A stretch of DNA of 64,000 bases, taken from the NCBI RefSeq assembly GCF_050113635.1, contig NZ_JBNJLT010000002.1:372001-436000 (forward strand). The letters are read 5' to 3'. The translations under genes were made by a program, and so were the position numbers. The stretch is from Marinimicrobium sp050113635. Lineage in GTDB: Bacteria > Pseudomonadota > Gammaproteobacteria > Pseudomonadales > Cellvibrionaceae. A model generated the notes under the pieces. It had not been told where the DNA came from. It did not search any database and saw nothing but the letters and a program-made list of their open reading frames with translations. Shown piece by piece: positions 16,568 through 25,134 of the stretch; within the stretch, counting starts at the first letter, position 1; each line of letters begins with the position of its first letter.

Positions 16568-18196
16568 ATGCTCAACTCTACTTTCAAACTGTCTCTGGCC
16601 AGCGCGCTGGCCCTAGCGCTGGCCGGATGCAACGGCAACAGCCAGAACCCGGCGAGCGGTCCGGCGTCGGCCAGAACGACCTCCGATAGCGTCACCTCTG
16701 ATAGCGCGCGCTATCAGGAGCGCTACCGCCCACAGTTCCACTACACGCCGCACCACAACTGGATGAACGACCCCAACGGACTGGTTTATCACAATGGCGA
16801 ATATCACATGTTCTACCAATACAACCCTCACGGCGACAAGTGGGGGCATATGAGCTGGGGCCACGCCGTCAGTCGTGATTTGGTGCACTGGGAGGAACTG
16901 GGCGTCGCCCTTCCCGAAGACGACGACAACATGATTTTCTCCGGCAGTGCCGTGGTGGATCATCACAACACCACCGGCTTCGGCAGCCGGGATAACCCGC
17001 CGCTGGTCGCCATCTACACCGGGCATCGCCAGCCTCCGGCCAAAGGTCAGGACCAGCGCCTGGCGTACAGTCTCGACAACGGCCGCACCTGGACCAAATA
17101 CCAAGGCAACCCCGTACTGGACGAAAACATGACAGACTTTCGGGACCCGAAGGTCATCTGGCATGAGGAGAGTCAGCAGTGGATCATGGTGGTCGCGTTG
17201 TCCACCGAGTACAAAGTCGCTTTCTATGGCTCACAAGACCTGAAAGACTGGACGCTGCTCAGTCAGTTCGAGTCACCGGAGTCCGCCCTGGGCATCTGGG
17301 AGTGTCCGGACTTGTTTGCACTGCCCATTGATGGCGACAGCGAACAGCGCCAGTGGGTACTGGAAATCGATCTCGGCGCGGGCGAGGAAGGCTCCGTGGC
17401 CGGCGGCTCGGGCGGCCTCTATTTCGTTGGTGAGTTCGATGGCCAGCGCTTTATTCCGGACGAGGACGCCCTGCCCGCCAGCGAAGAAGGCCCTCACCAG
17501 TGGGTGGATTACGGTAAGGATTTTTACGCCGCGGTCTCCTGGTCCGACGTACCGGAGGAGGATGGTCGGCGACTCTGGGTGGGCTGGATGAATAACTGGC
17601 AATATGCGCAGGATCTGCCCACCTCACCCTGGCGCAGTTCGCAGAGCATTCCTCGCGCGCTGGAACTGGTTCGCCACGACGGCGGCCTGAAAATGGTGCA
17701 AGAACCGGTAGAAGAGTTGCAGGTACTGCGGGGCGAGCAGCGTTCACTCACCGCCCTGACCCTCGACAGTGAAAGTCGGTCCCTGGCAGATCACGGAGTT
17801 GCCGGGAAAGCGCTGGAACTCAAAGTGACTTTCGCCAACGTCGACGCAGACGCTTTTGGGCTCAAGGTGCGCACTGGAAAGAATGAACAAACGATCCTTC
17901 GCTACGATCAGCGCGACGAAACCCTGAGCCTGGATCGCACCCGTTCCGGAGAAGTGGATTTCCATGCGGACTTCCCCGGTGTACACGTCGCACCCATGCC
18001 GCTGGAAGACGGTAAAGTCTCCCTACATGTGTTTGTCGACTGGTCCTCGGTAGAAGTCTTTGGCCAGGGCGGGACGGTCGTTATCAGCGACAAGATCTTC
18101 CCGTCGTCGGACAGCGACGGTGTAGAGGTGTTTGCCGAAGGCGGTGAAGTGACGGTGGAAACCTTGAACGCCTGGCCCCTGAAGTCTATCTGGTAA
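16568..18196 (+). CDS. GH32 exo-fructosidase (levanase/inulinase type) lipoprotein
   Basis: Hydrolyses terminal beta-fructosides of levan, inulin or sucrose. The 542 residues carry a lipoprotein signal (LALAGC, Cys21), then all GH32 catalytic motifs: WMNDPNG (65-71, nucleophile Asp68), FSGS (124-127), FRDP (191-194) and ECPDLF (245-250, acid/base Glu245). A C-terminal beta sandwich with LHVFVDWSSVEVFGQGG closes the protein. The length is normal for the family. It follows the MFS gene by 33 bp with GAGGT upstream. Anchoring in the periplasm or on the outer membrane cannot be settled from sequence. It probably trims imported oligosaccharides to fructose. Confidence 0.95.
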   Translation: MLNSTFKLSLASALALALAGCNGNSQNPASGPASARTTSDSVTSDSARYQERYRPQFHYTPHHNWMNDPNGLVYHNGEYHMFYQYNPHGDKWGHMSWGHAVSRDLVHWEELGVALPEDDDNMIFSGSAVVDHHNTTGFGSRDNPPLVAIYTGHRQPPAKGQDQRLAYSLDNGRTWTKYQGNPVLDENMTDFRDPKVIWHEESQQWIMVVALSTEYKVAFYGSQDLKDWTLLSQFESPESALGIWECPDLFALPIDGDSEQRQWVLEIDLGAGEEGSVAGGSGGLYFVGEFDGQRFIPDEDALPASEEGPHQWVDYGKDFYAAVSWSDVPEEDGRRLWVGWMNNWQYAQDLPTSPWRSSQSIPRALELVRHDGGLKMVQEPVEELQVLRGEQRSLTALTLDSESRSLADHGVAGKALELKVTFANVDADAFGLKVRTGKNEQTILRYDQRDETLSLDRTRSGEVDFHADFPGVHVAPMPLEDGKVSLHVFVDWSSVEVFGQGGTVVISDKIFPSSDSDGVEVFAEGGEVTVETLNAWPLKSIW

Positions 18197-18219
18197 CGAG
18201 CCCTGCGCCTTCTGTAACC

Positions 18220-18261
18220 GCCGGAGCGACGGGCGATCATTAAATCGTCCGTCGCTCCGGC
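18220..18261. terminator. 18-bp hairpin over the ROK repressor stop codon
   Basis: The arms (18220-18237 and 18244-18261) pair over 18 bp with a single G-T wobble around the loop CATTAA. The hairpin sits between the convergent GH32 and ROK genes and includes the last codons and the stop of the latter. No T run follows on either strand. Confidence 0.6.
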
Positions 18262-19460
18262 ACACTGCCTTTGAGCAACACGGTTTTATCCGCAGCGAAG
18301 GACGAGTAAAACGGCAAAATACCACCGCCGACCACCATGGCGTCCGGGCCGAGCCGACCGGGCAGGATCGACGGTACAAAAATATCCTTGGCCACGGCGC
18401 CTCCCAGCCGACGCTCCACCATCGCCACCAGCTCCTCAATAATAAACCGCGGCAAATTGGCATCAATGATGATAGCCTTCAGATCCAGCACACTGATCGC
18501 GGACAAAAACGCAAACACCAGCGCATCGGCGCAATCGTCCATCCACTCCTGAATATACAACCGAGCCTGATCAATATAGTCGGGCAGCTCGCCGATATGG
18601 GAAATCCCAATACCTTTTTGGTTGAGATAACGGCGCAACGTTAACAGTGATGCGCGCTGTGTCAGCATATCGAAACCGCTCTTCGGCGCCGGGTGGCCAA
18701 AACGCTCGGAGTGCGGCACCGGCATCGACGCCAGCTCGGCCGCGTTACCGTGCACACCGGGTTCAAGGTTACCGTGCAGCACCAGGCCACCACCGATAAA
18801 CGCACCGATGTTCACGTACAGAAAGTCCGAAATATCGCGTCCGACGCCGAGCTGCAATTCCGCCACGGCAGCGGCCGCACCATCGTTCTCGAAGTACACG
18901 GGCAAATCAATACGCCGGGAAATTTCCTCGCTCAGATCAATGTTACGCCAGCGTTCCGACAGCGTTTTGTCCATTTCCAATTCACTCGGCCAGGCCCCGA
19001 GAAACCAGGGCATGGCAACCCCCACGCCGCGCAATCGCTTCTGTGCCGTCTTGTCGAGACGGCTGCGTAGCTCGGGCAATAACTCATCGATTTGTTCGAG
19101 AATAAAATCAGGGTCCGGCTGGTCGAATTCGCGACGGAACTGACCGAGGGTTTTGCCGCTAAAGTCCAGCAACAGAAGCTCAAGGTCGCGCCGTCCGATT
19201 TTTATACCCAGGGAATACGCACCTGCCGGGTTGATGGCATACAGGGTTGACGGCTGGCCAAGACCGCCGAGACGACGCCCCTCGCGGACGACCAGTTCGT
19301 TTTGCTCCAGATCGTCCACGATACGCGTTACTGCTTGCGGCGTCAGATGGGTAGCGCGTGCGAGATCGGATTTGGAGGCGGTGCGATATTTCCGCAGGTG
19401 AGTGAGCATGACTCGCTCGTTGTAACGACGCAGGCCGCTGGAATTACTGCCCTGGCTCAT
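18240..19460 (-). CDS. ROK family transcriptional repressor (NagC/XylR type)
   Basis: Probable sugar-responsive repressor of the fructan locus. The 406 residues have an N-terminal winged helix-turn-helix (about 12-75, MLTHLRKYRTASKSDLARAT then LTPQAVTRIVDDLEQNELV) and a ROK sugar-binding domain (about 80-400, SLGIKIGRRDLELLLLDFSG, VYFENDGAAAAVAEL, VNIGAFIGGGLV). The Cys-rich zinc motif of ROK kinases is absent, as the chain runs VHGNAAELASMPVP without the CXCGXXGC element. A GGGAG site precedes the ATG. It converges on the GH32 gene. A 21-bp palindrome at 13936-13956 is the best candidate operator. Confidence 0.9.
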   Translation of the reverse strand: MSQGSNSSGLRRYNERVMLTHLRKYRTASKSDLARATHLTPQAVTRIVDDLEQNELVVREGRRLGGLGQPSTLYAINPAGAYSLGIKIGRRDLELLLLDFSGKTLGQFRREFDQPDPDFILEQIDELLPELRSRLDKTAQKRLRGVGVAMPWFLGAWPSELEMDKTLSERWRNIDLSEEISRRIDLPVYFENDGAAAAVAELQLGVGRDISDFLYVNIGAFIGGGLVLHGNLEPGVHGNAAELASMPVPHSERFGHPAPKSGFDMLTQRASLLTLRRYLNQKGIGISHIGELPDYIDQARLYIQEWMDDCADALVFAFLSAISVLDLKAIIIDANLPRFIIEELVAMVERRLGGAVAKDIFVPSILPGRLGPDAMVVGGGILPFYSSFAADKTVLLKGSVPERRTI

Positions 19461-19674
19461 TCTTGAACTCCCGGATGAGTGCCCGGACCGCCTTAGTTAT
19501 TATGAGTGCTGCATCGTTTGTATTGACCGCAATCAGGAGGGGCGGTGATCGGAGCTGCCAAATATCACCGCAGTTTAACAAGGACGGCATCACAATAGCC
19601 AGCGCCACACGAGCCGCGGGCTGGAAGCACCATGCTCCGTTTCATTAATCCGGGCAAGTTGCTCATCACGACGG

Positions 19675-20445
19675 CTACGCCGCACCCCACATACCGGTTG
19701 CCCCCTCGATCAGCAACTTCAGTCCCGCCACGCCCAGCAAGCCGTAACACGTCCAGTAGAACCAACGATCCGATACACGCTTGTGCAAATACACTCCGAG
19801 TAAAACGCCGAGTGGCGCGAAGGGCAGCAATATCAGGGCCGTGGTCAGATTGCCAATGTTCAGCTGGCCAAAAAACGCATACGGCACCAACTTCGTATAA
19901 TTGACGACGGAGAAAAACAGCACCGTGGTGCCCACAAACACGGTTTTGGGAAGCTGCTGCGGCAGCAGATAGATAGCAATGGGTGGGCCGCCCGCGTGCG
20001 CAATGTAACTCACGTAACCGGAAACGCCGCTCCAGAACCCGCCACGACCAATACTTGGCCCGTGCTTTGGCAGACGTTGCAGTAAATATTTACCCCAGAG
20101 GTAATGCCCGACAAAATAAAGCGCCATCACACCGATCATCAGGCGAATCATATCGGCGCTCATATACTGGAAGGTCAACATGCCGCCGAGCAGACCGAGC
20201 ATCGCCCAGGGAAACATGATTTTCAGGTTGGTCCAGTCCCAGCGCCCACGAAAACTCCACAGGCTTACCAGATCCATCACGCAGAGAATGGGCAGTAGAA
20301 TACCGGCAGCCACCCTTGGGTCTACCGCCAGTGACAGCGCGGGAACCGCCAGAGTCCCCAGGCCGCCCCCAAATCCCCCTTTCGAGAGTCCTACCAACAA
20401 CACTACCGGAATCGCCAGTGCGTAAAACTCCCAACCTGCGATCAT
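19675..20445 (-). CDS. TauE/SafE family membrane transporter
   Basis: Putative exporter for sulfite, sulfoacetate or related anions; substrate unknown here. The 256-residue protein has about eight membrane segments in the two-repeat TauE/SafE layout. The family motifs VGLSKGGFGGGLGTLAVPAL near the N terminus and YISYIAHAGGPPIA-type sequence (SGYVSYIAHAGGPPIAIYLL) at mid-length are clear. The ATG at 20445 is preferred to an in-frame TTG two codons upstream. The gap to the ROK gene (19461-19674) holds nothing I recognise. Confidence 0.9.
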   Translation of the reverse strand: MIAGWEFYALAIPVVLLVGLSKGGFGGGLGTLAVPALSLAVDPRVAAGILLPILCVMDLVSLWSFRGRWDWTNLKIMFPWAMLGLLGGMLTFQYMSADMIRLMIGVMALYFVGHYLWGKYLLQRLPKHGPSIGRGGFWSGVSGYVSYIAHAGGPPIAIYLLPQQLPKTVFVGTTVLFFSVVNYTKLVPYAFFGQLNIGNLTTALILLPFAPLGVLLGVYLHKRVSDRWFYWTCYGLLGVAGLKLLIEGATGMWGAA

Positions 20446-20531
20446 GTCCAAAACCCGCCCTTAAAAAACGGGCATTGTAACAAGCTATCACCAGCGCAGT
20501 GGCACCGGTTTCCGCCCGACCAGAGTTGGCG

Positions 20532-20774
20532 TTATCCTTTTTTCGGGTCGCCCCCGGCTTTTTTAGGGCCTTCGCGCTCCAGGCGCTTCAGCTCCTTGCG
20601 GTAGGCTTCCATGTCCTCCCAGTCAAAGGGGGTGCCAGCATTCAAGTGATCGGGGTGCTTGGCCCGCTCCTTGGCGTGCGCCTCCAGAGAGTGCCCTTCT
20701 TCAACATCCTTGCCACTTTCTTCCTTTACTTGCTCGCGCTCGTACTTTTCCAGAAATTCCGATGCCTTCTTCAT
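20532..20774 (-). CDS. Small highly charged protein of unknown function
   Basis: An 80-residue, Lys/Glu-rich protein (MKKASEFLEKYEREQ to the basic tail GPKKAGGDPKKG). It has no signal peptide or membrane segment and is predicted helical in the middle (DMEAYRKELKRLEREG). A GGAGG site lies six bases before the ATG at 20774, which fixes the start and argues that the gene is real. I do not recognise the family. Neighbours are TauE/SafE downstream and divergent coq7. Confidence 0.6.
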   Translation of the reverse strand: MKKASEFLEKYEREQVKEESGKDVEEGHSLEAHAKERAKHPDHLNAGTPFDWEDMEAYRKELKRLEREGPKKAGGDPKKG

Positions 20775-21014
20775 AGTAACCTCCAGCGGAGTTGGCCAAA
20801 AAACCACCCATATCCGTTATCATTGGGGCATGCCCTAACGGAGTCAACCATTAAGCAACTGTTTGGCAGCCGCACTTTCCGTTAATGTGCGCTATTGCCA
20901 TCTTGCGTCCGTGCAAGCCAACTGACGCGGCGAATCCGTGGGAACAGGCGCCCAATGTAATACCGAGCGCTTTCCCACGCAGGAACTCCCGTTTCAATAA
21001 CCGAGGTACTGTCC

Positions 21015-21659
21015 ATGACCGAGCGAGCGCTATCCCTCTTTGACCGCTGTATCGTTGGTGTTGACCGCGTACTGCGTACCTTGACCGACACCGACAGCGT
21101 GGCTCGACGCCCCTCCCCGGCTCAGTCCTTACCCGAGGCGGAGTTGACCGACAGCGAGCGTCGCCACGCCGCGGGCTTGATGCGGGTAAATCACTCTGGC
21201 GAAGTGTGCGCCCAGGCGCTCTATCAGGGGCAGGCATTGACGGCAAAACTGCCCGCCGTACGCCGGGACATGGAGGAAGCCGCCGAGGAGGAAGTCGACC
21301 ATCTGGTGTGGTGCAAGGCGCGGCTGGATGATCTGGGCAGCCACCCCAGCTACTTGAATCCTCTCTGGTATGGGCTGTCCTTTACGCTGGGGGCTGGCGC
21401 GGGTTTAATCAGTGATCGGGTCAGTCTGGGGTTTGTCGCGGCTACGGAGGAGCGGGTGTGCGATCACCTGCGCAGCCACCTGAAACATCTGCCCGCAACG
21501 GACCAGCGCAGCCGGGCGGTCGTCGAACAAATGCTGGTGGATGAAACCAAGCACGCGCAGGGTGCCCTGCGCGCTGGCGGGCTGGATTTTCCGGTGCCGG
21601 TCAAAGCCGTCATGACGCTGGTTTCCAAGGCGATGACCACGACCAGCTACCACTTATAA
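21015..21659 (+). CDS. coq7: 2-polyprenyl-3-methyl-6-methoxy-1,4-benzoquinone monooxygenase (Coq7)
   Basis: Di-iron hydroxylase of ubiquinone biosynthesis, acting late in ring modification at the inner membrane. The 214-residue protein has the ferritin-like Coq7 iron ligands: RVNHSGEVCAQALYQGQ, then EEEVDHLVWC, ATEERVCDHL and VDETKHAQGALRAGG near the C terminus. The length is normal for the bacterial form. A GAGGT site lies nine bases before the ATG. It converges with the OsmC gene 21 bp away. Confidence 0.95.
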   Translation: MTERALSLFDRCIVGVDRVLRTLTDTDSVARRPSPAQSLPEAELTDSERRHAAGLMRVNHSGEVCAQALYQGQALTAKLPAVRRDMEEAAEEEVDHLVWCKARLDDLGSHPSYLNPLWYGLSFTLGAGAGLISDRVSLGFVAATEERVCDHLRSHLKHLPATDQRSRAVVEQMLVDETKHAQGALRAGGLDFPVPVKAVMTLVSKAMTTTSYHL

Positions 21660-21680
21660 CAGGCGGAAACCGGGAGGTTT

Positions 21681-22103
21681 TTATTCGGCTTCCCGGATTT
21701 CGTAATCGTGGGTAATGGCCACCCCGGCGGCCTCCAGCATGATGGACGCCGAACAGTATTTGGTCGCCGACAGCTCGACGGCCCGCTTCACCTGATTTTC
21801 TTTCAGGTTTTTGCCGGTGACTACAAAGTGCAGATGAATACGGGTAAAGGGAGAGGGCACCCCCTCGGCGCGCTCAGCGTCCATATCGACATAACAGTCA
21901 CTTACCTGCTGGCGCGACTTACCGAGAATGCTCATCACATCAAAGGCGGAACAGCCACCCAGCCCCAGCAACAGCATTTCCATTGGGCGCACGCCGGTAT
22001 TGCGGCCACCGTGGTCTGGGGGGCCATCCATCAGTACCGTGTGCCCGCTGCCCGATTCCGCGAGGAATTGAGCGCCATCCACCCATTTAACCCTGCCTTT
22101 CAT
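21681..22103 (-). CDS. OsmC family protein
   Basis: OsmC/Ohr-fold protein of 140 residues, the YhfA-like branch often found near crp/vfr. It has GHTVLMDGPPDHGGRNTGVRP and MEMLLLGLGGCSAFDVMSIL, in which the Cys of GGCS is the first family cysteine. A second expected cysteine appears in TKYCSASIMLEAA. OsmC proteins reduce peroxides by paired cysteines, so that activity is possible. The ATG at 22103 follows AGGAG by five bases; a longer reading frame upstream has no such site. Confidence 0.88.
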   Translation of the reverse strand: MKGRVKWVDGAQFLAESGSGHTVLMDGPPDHGGRNTGVRPMEMLLLGLGGCSAFDVMSILGKSRQQVSDCYVDMDAERAEGVPSPFTRIHLHFVVTGKNLKENQVKRAVELSATKYCSASIMLEAAGVAITHDYEIREAE

Positions 22104-22418
22104 AGAAACTCCTGACCTCTGAACAAACTCACCGGGCGACCTCTGAACAACCCCATCGGGAACTGACGCGCCCAGCGTATACTGGCTCGAAAGAGTATCA
22201 CAAACCCACCCGAAACCCACCGAATTCAACAGTGTCGCTTTTTCCCCTGCAATGAATTAAAGTTTACGGTTGTGCTGGACATAGTGGCGTCCTAAGCTTA
22301 TAACTGGTTCACAAAGTGGCCAGCGAGAAGTGAGCCCCAACTAGCAAGTCATTGTATTTAGGGTCATAATGCCCGCCGTTAACCTGTTGATAATGTTCAA
22401 AAAACTAGGAGCTGCACC
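22104..22418 (+). promoter_or_regulatory. Divergent osmC-crp promoter region, no gene seen
   Basis: 315 bp without a credible gene. A CATAAT box at 22365-22370 is a possible -10 for crp, without a good -35. I looked for a TGTGA-N6-TCACA Crp site and did not find one. Confidence 0.35.
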
Positions 22419-23054
22419 TTGGTCGCCGTGTCCTTAACACCCCAAATCAGTCATGTGGACGAGTTTCTCAGCCACTGCCACCGTCGGCGTTATCCGGCGA
22501 AGAGCACGATTATCTACGCGGGAGATAAAAGCGACTCCCTCTATTACATTGTGCGCGGCTCCGTCACGGTTCTGATTGAGGACGACGAAGGCCGGGAAAT
22601 GATTGTCGCCTACCTGAATGATGGCGACTTTTTCGGAGAAATGGGACTGTTTGATCAGGAAGATTCCCGCAGCGCCTGGGTTCGGGCCAAGTCCGAATGC
22701 GAAGTCGCCGAAATCAGCTACAGCAAGTTTCAGGAGATCGCGAGCGAGAACCCCGAGTTCGTGTTTGCATTGAGCAGCCAAATGGCACGTCGACTGCGAG
22801 CCACCACCCGCAAAGTGGGCGACCTGGCCTTTTTGGATGTCACTGGCCGCGTGGCTCGCACTCTGCTTGATCTGTGCAAGGAACCCGACGCCATTACCCA
22901 CCCCGATGGCATGCAAATCAAAATTACGCGCCAGGAAATTGGCCGGATTGTCGGTTGCTCACGGGAGATGGTCGGACGCGTTCTGAAAACGCTTGAGGAT
23001 CAAGGGCTCGTGGAAGTGCGCGGTAAAACGATGGTGGTTTACGGGACTCGCTGA
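22419..23054 (+). CDS. crp: cAMP receptor-type transcription factor (Crp/Vfr)
   Basis: Global regulator of carbon use and, in relatives, virulence-type traits. The 211 residues contain a cyclic-nucleotide domain (about 20-115, with YYIVRGSVTVLIEDDEGRE, GDFFGEMGLF and the RSAWVRAKSECEVAEI stretch) and a helix-turn-helix (about 160-205, TRQEIGRIVGCSREMVGRVL). Those are the Crp/Vfr DNA-recognition residues. The start is a TTG at 22419, eight bases after AGGA. It is divergent from osmC, as often seen for vfr/crp in Pseudomonas relatives. Confidence 0.94.
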   Translation: MVAVSLTPQISHVDEFLSHCHRRRYPAKSTIIYAGDKSDSLYYIVRGSVTVLIEDDEGREMIVAYLNDGDFFGEMGLFDQEDSRSAWVRAKSECEVAEISYSKFQEIASENPEFVFALSSQMARRLRATTRKVGDLAFLDVTGRVARTLLDLCKEPDAITHPDGMQIKITRQEIGRIVGCSREMVGRVLKTLEDQGLVEVRGKTMVVYGTR

Positions 23055-23080
23055 CTTCAGCCCGTCCCGTATAGACGAAA

Positions 23081-23113
23081 GAGGCATGCGCTGCTTGCCA
23101 GCGGCATGCACTC
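23081..23113. terminator. Imperfect hairpin between convergent crp and trpC
   Basis: GAGGCATGCGCTG and CAGCGGCATGCACTC pair with small bulges around CTTGC. It lies in the 63-bp gap between the ends of crp and trpC. No T run follows. Confidence 0.4.
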
Positions 23114-23117
23114 TTAC

Positions 23118-23915
23118 TCAGCGGAAAAAGCGCGCCAGCGCTTCGCCTGGCTCATCCTCTCTCATGAAGGCCTCACCCACCAGAAAGCTGTGAACATGGC
23201 GGCGACGCATCGCAACCACATCGTCCGGCGACAAAATACCGCTCTCGGTCACCACAATCCGCTCGCTATCAATGGCGGGCAGCAAGTCGTAGGTCGTTTT
23301 TAAGTCTACCTCGAACGTGTGCAAGTTGCGGTTGTTAATCCCGATCAACTTGTTGGGCAACTCCAGCGCCACCTCCAGCTCAGCCAGGTTGTGGACCTCC
23401 ACCAGCACATCCAGGCCAAGCTCCAGCGCCAGCGTATTCAAGGCGCGCAACTGCTCGGGCTCCAGCGCCGCCACGATCAGCAAAATGCAGTCGGCCCCCA
23501 TGGCACGAGCTTCGTAGACCTGGTACTCGTCAATAATGAAGTCCTTGCGGATAACGGGAAGAGCCACGGCTTCGCGGGCTTCCTGAAGGTAGTCATCCGA
23601 GCCCTGGAAAAAGTCCACATCGGTCAGCACCGACAAGCAGGTGGCGCCGCCCTTTTCGTAGCTGCGGGCCAGCTCGGCCGGGTGAAAATGCTCGCGAATC
23701 ACACCCTTACTGGGAGAGGCTTTTTTGATCTCTGCGATCACGGCCGACTGGCCGCTCTCCACCCGGTCGGCGATGGCCTGCACAAAACCGCGCGTGTCCG
23801 GCAAATGCAGCAGGCTCTGGCGCAGTTCATCCAGCGAGCGCCGCTGTTGACGCTCGGCCACTTCTTCATGCTTGCGCGCCACAATCTTGCGCAGCACTGT
23901 CGGGGTCTCACTCAC
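23118..23915 (-). CDS. trpC: Indole-3-glycerol phosphate synthase
   Basis: Converts carboxyphenylamino-deoxyribulose phosphate to indole-3-glycerol phosphate in tryptophan synthesis. The 265-residue TIM barrel shows AEIKKASPSKGVI (substrate-binding lysines), CLSVLTDVDFFQGS, LPVIRKDFIIDEYQV, LIGINNRNLHTFEVDL and VTESGILSPDDV. It is not fused to trpF. It follows trpD by 15 bp and is the last gene of the trpEG-trpDC run. Confidence 0.97.
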   Translation of the reverse strand: MSETPTVLRKIVARKHEEVAERQQRRSLDELRQSLLHLPDTRGFVQAIADRVESGQSAVIAEIKKASPSKGVIREHFHPAELARSYEKGGATCLSVLTDVDFFQGSDDYLQEAREAVALPVIRKDFIIDEYQVYEARAMGADCILLIVAALEPEQLRALNTLALELGLDVLVEVHNLAELEVALELPNKLIGINNRNLHTFEVDLKTTYDLLPAIDSERIVVTESGILSPDDVVAMRRRHVHSFLVGEAFMREDEPGEALARFFR

Positions 23916-23930
23916 ACCAGTCTCCTCGTG

Positions 23931-24971
23931 TTAGAACTCGCTTTTGAAACACTGGGTGAAAGCCGCCAGTTCGCGGATTTTCTCTCCCGCCAGGCTGCTG
24001 CCAATCGCGTCACGCGCCATCTCGACACCCTCCTCCAGGCTGTCGGCAACGCCACTGACGTAGATCGCGGCGCCCGCATTGAGCGTGATAATATCGGCGG
24101 CTTTCTCGGCATATTGCCCGCGCCGATTACCCAGCGCGTCTTTAATCAACCCCAACGACTCGGCCGCATTACTCACACCCAGTCCGATCAGGCTTTTGCT
24201 CTGCACCCCGAAGTCTTCCGGTTTGATCACATACTCTGTGACTTCACCATTTTTCAATTCGGCCACCTGGGTTTCCGCCGCCAGACTGATTTCATCCAGC
24301 CCATCTTTGGCGTGTACGACCATCACATGTTCACTGCCGAGCCGATGCAGCACTTGCGCCATGGGGCGACACAACTCGCCGTTGAAGACGCCGATCACTT
24401 GCCGCCGCACATTGGCCGGATTGGTCATCGGGCCGAGCATGTTGAAAATCGTGCGCAGCCCCAACTCTTTACGCGGCCCCACCGCATAGCGCATGGCACC
24501 GTGATGAACGGGCGCGAACATAAAGCCCACACCGATCTCACGGACGCAACGCGCCACCTGCTCCGGCGTGATGTTCAGGTTGATACCCGCCTCTTCGAGC
24601 ACATCCGCACTGCCGGTGGAACTGGACACCGAGCGATTGCCATGCTTGGCGACCCGACCTCCCGCCGCTGCCACCACGAAGGCACTGGCGGTGGAAATAT
24701 TGAACAGATTGGCGCCATCACCGCCGGTACCGCAGGTATCCACCAGGAACTCGGCGTCAATTTCCACGCCTTGGGCCAGATCCCGCATGGCCATTGCGGC
24801 CCCGGTAATCTCATCCAGGGTTTCGCCTTTCATTCGCAGCCCCACCAAAAAGCCGCCAATCTGGGCTTCGGTGGCACCGCCGGTCATGATCTCGGTCATC
24901 ACCGTGGTCATTTCTTCGGTGGACAAGTCAATTTTCTCGACCACTCGGGCCAAGGCTTGCTTTAAGTCCAT
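23931..24971 (-). CDS. trpD: Anthranilate phosphoribosyltransferase
   Basis: Transfers phosphoribose from PRPP to anthranilate. The 346-residue protein has the TrpD signature motifs DTCGTGGDGANLFNIST (PRPP site), AKHGNRSVSSSTGSADVLE, FMFAPVHHGAM and RTIFNMLGPMTNPA. The ATG at 24971 is chosen because GGGAG lies six bases upstream, while an ATG two codons earlier abuts the site. The 163-bp gap to trpG holds no recognised element. Confidence 0.97.
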   Translation of the reverse strand: MDLKQALARVVEKIDLSTEEMTTVMTEIMTGGATEAQIGGFLVGLRMKGETLDEITGAAMAMRDLAQGVEIDAEFLVDTCGTGGDGANLFNISTASAFVVAAAGGRVAKHGNRSVSSSTGSADVLEEAGINLNITPEQVARCVREIGVGFMFAPVHHGAMRYAVGPRKELGLRTIFNMLGPMTNPANVRRQVIGVFNGELCRPMAQVLHRLGSEHVMVVHAKDGLDEISLAAETQVAELKNGEVTEYVIKPEDFGVQSKSLIGLGVSNAAESLGLIKDALGNRRGQYAEKAADIITLNAGAAIYVSGVADSLEEGVEMARDAIGSSLAGEKIRELAAFTQCFKSEF

Positions 24972-25134
24972 GTGCATCTCCCGTTTTGTTATCGTGAGTA
25001 TGAAGGGCGTTTGCGCGCCTTACACTCTCTCACTCACTCCCCAGGGTGTGAACACTCGGTCAGCCGTATCATCGTTGTAATGGTCGCCGCACTCCTTTGC
25101 GTCATCACGGCCAGTCGATTCTGACACGACTGTT

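Noticed and set aside
22104..22418. Crp autoregulatory site
   Set aside because: No TGTGA-N6-TCACA match was found; TGGTTCACA alone is insufficient.
23319..24965. Long open frame (548 codons) on the plus strand opposite trpC and trpD
   Set aside because: It lies entirely over two confidently identified genes on the other strand, lacks recognisable domains and crosses their boundary; it is a GC-bias shadow.
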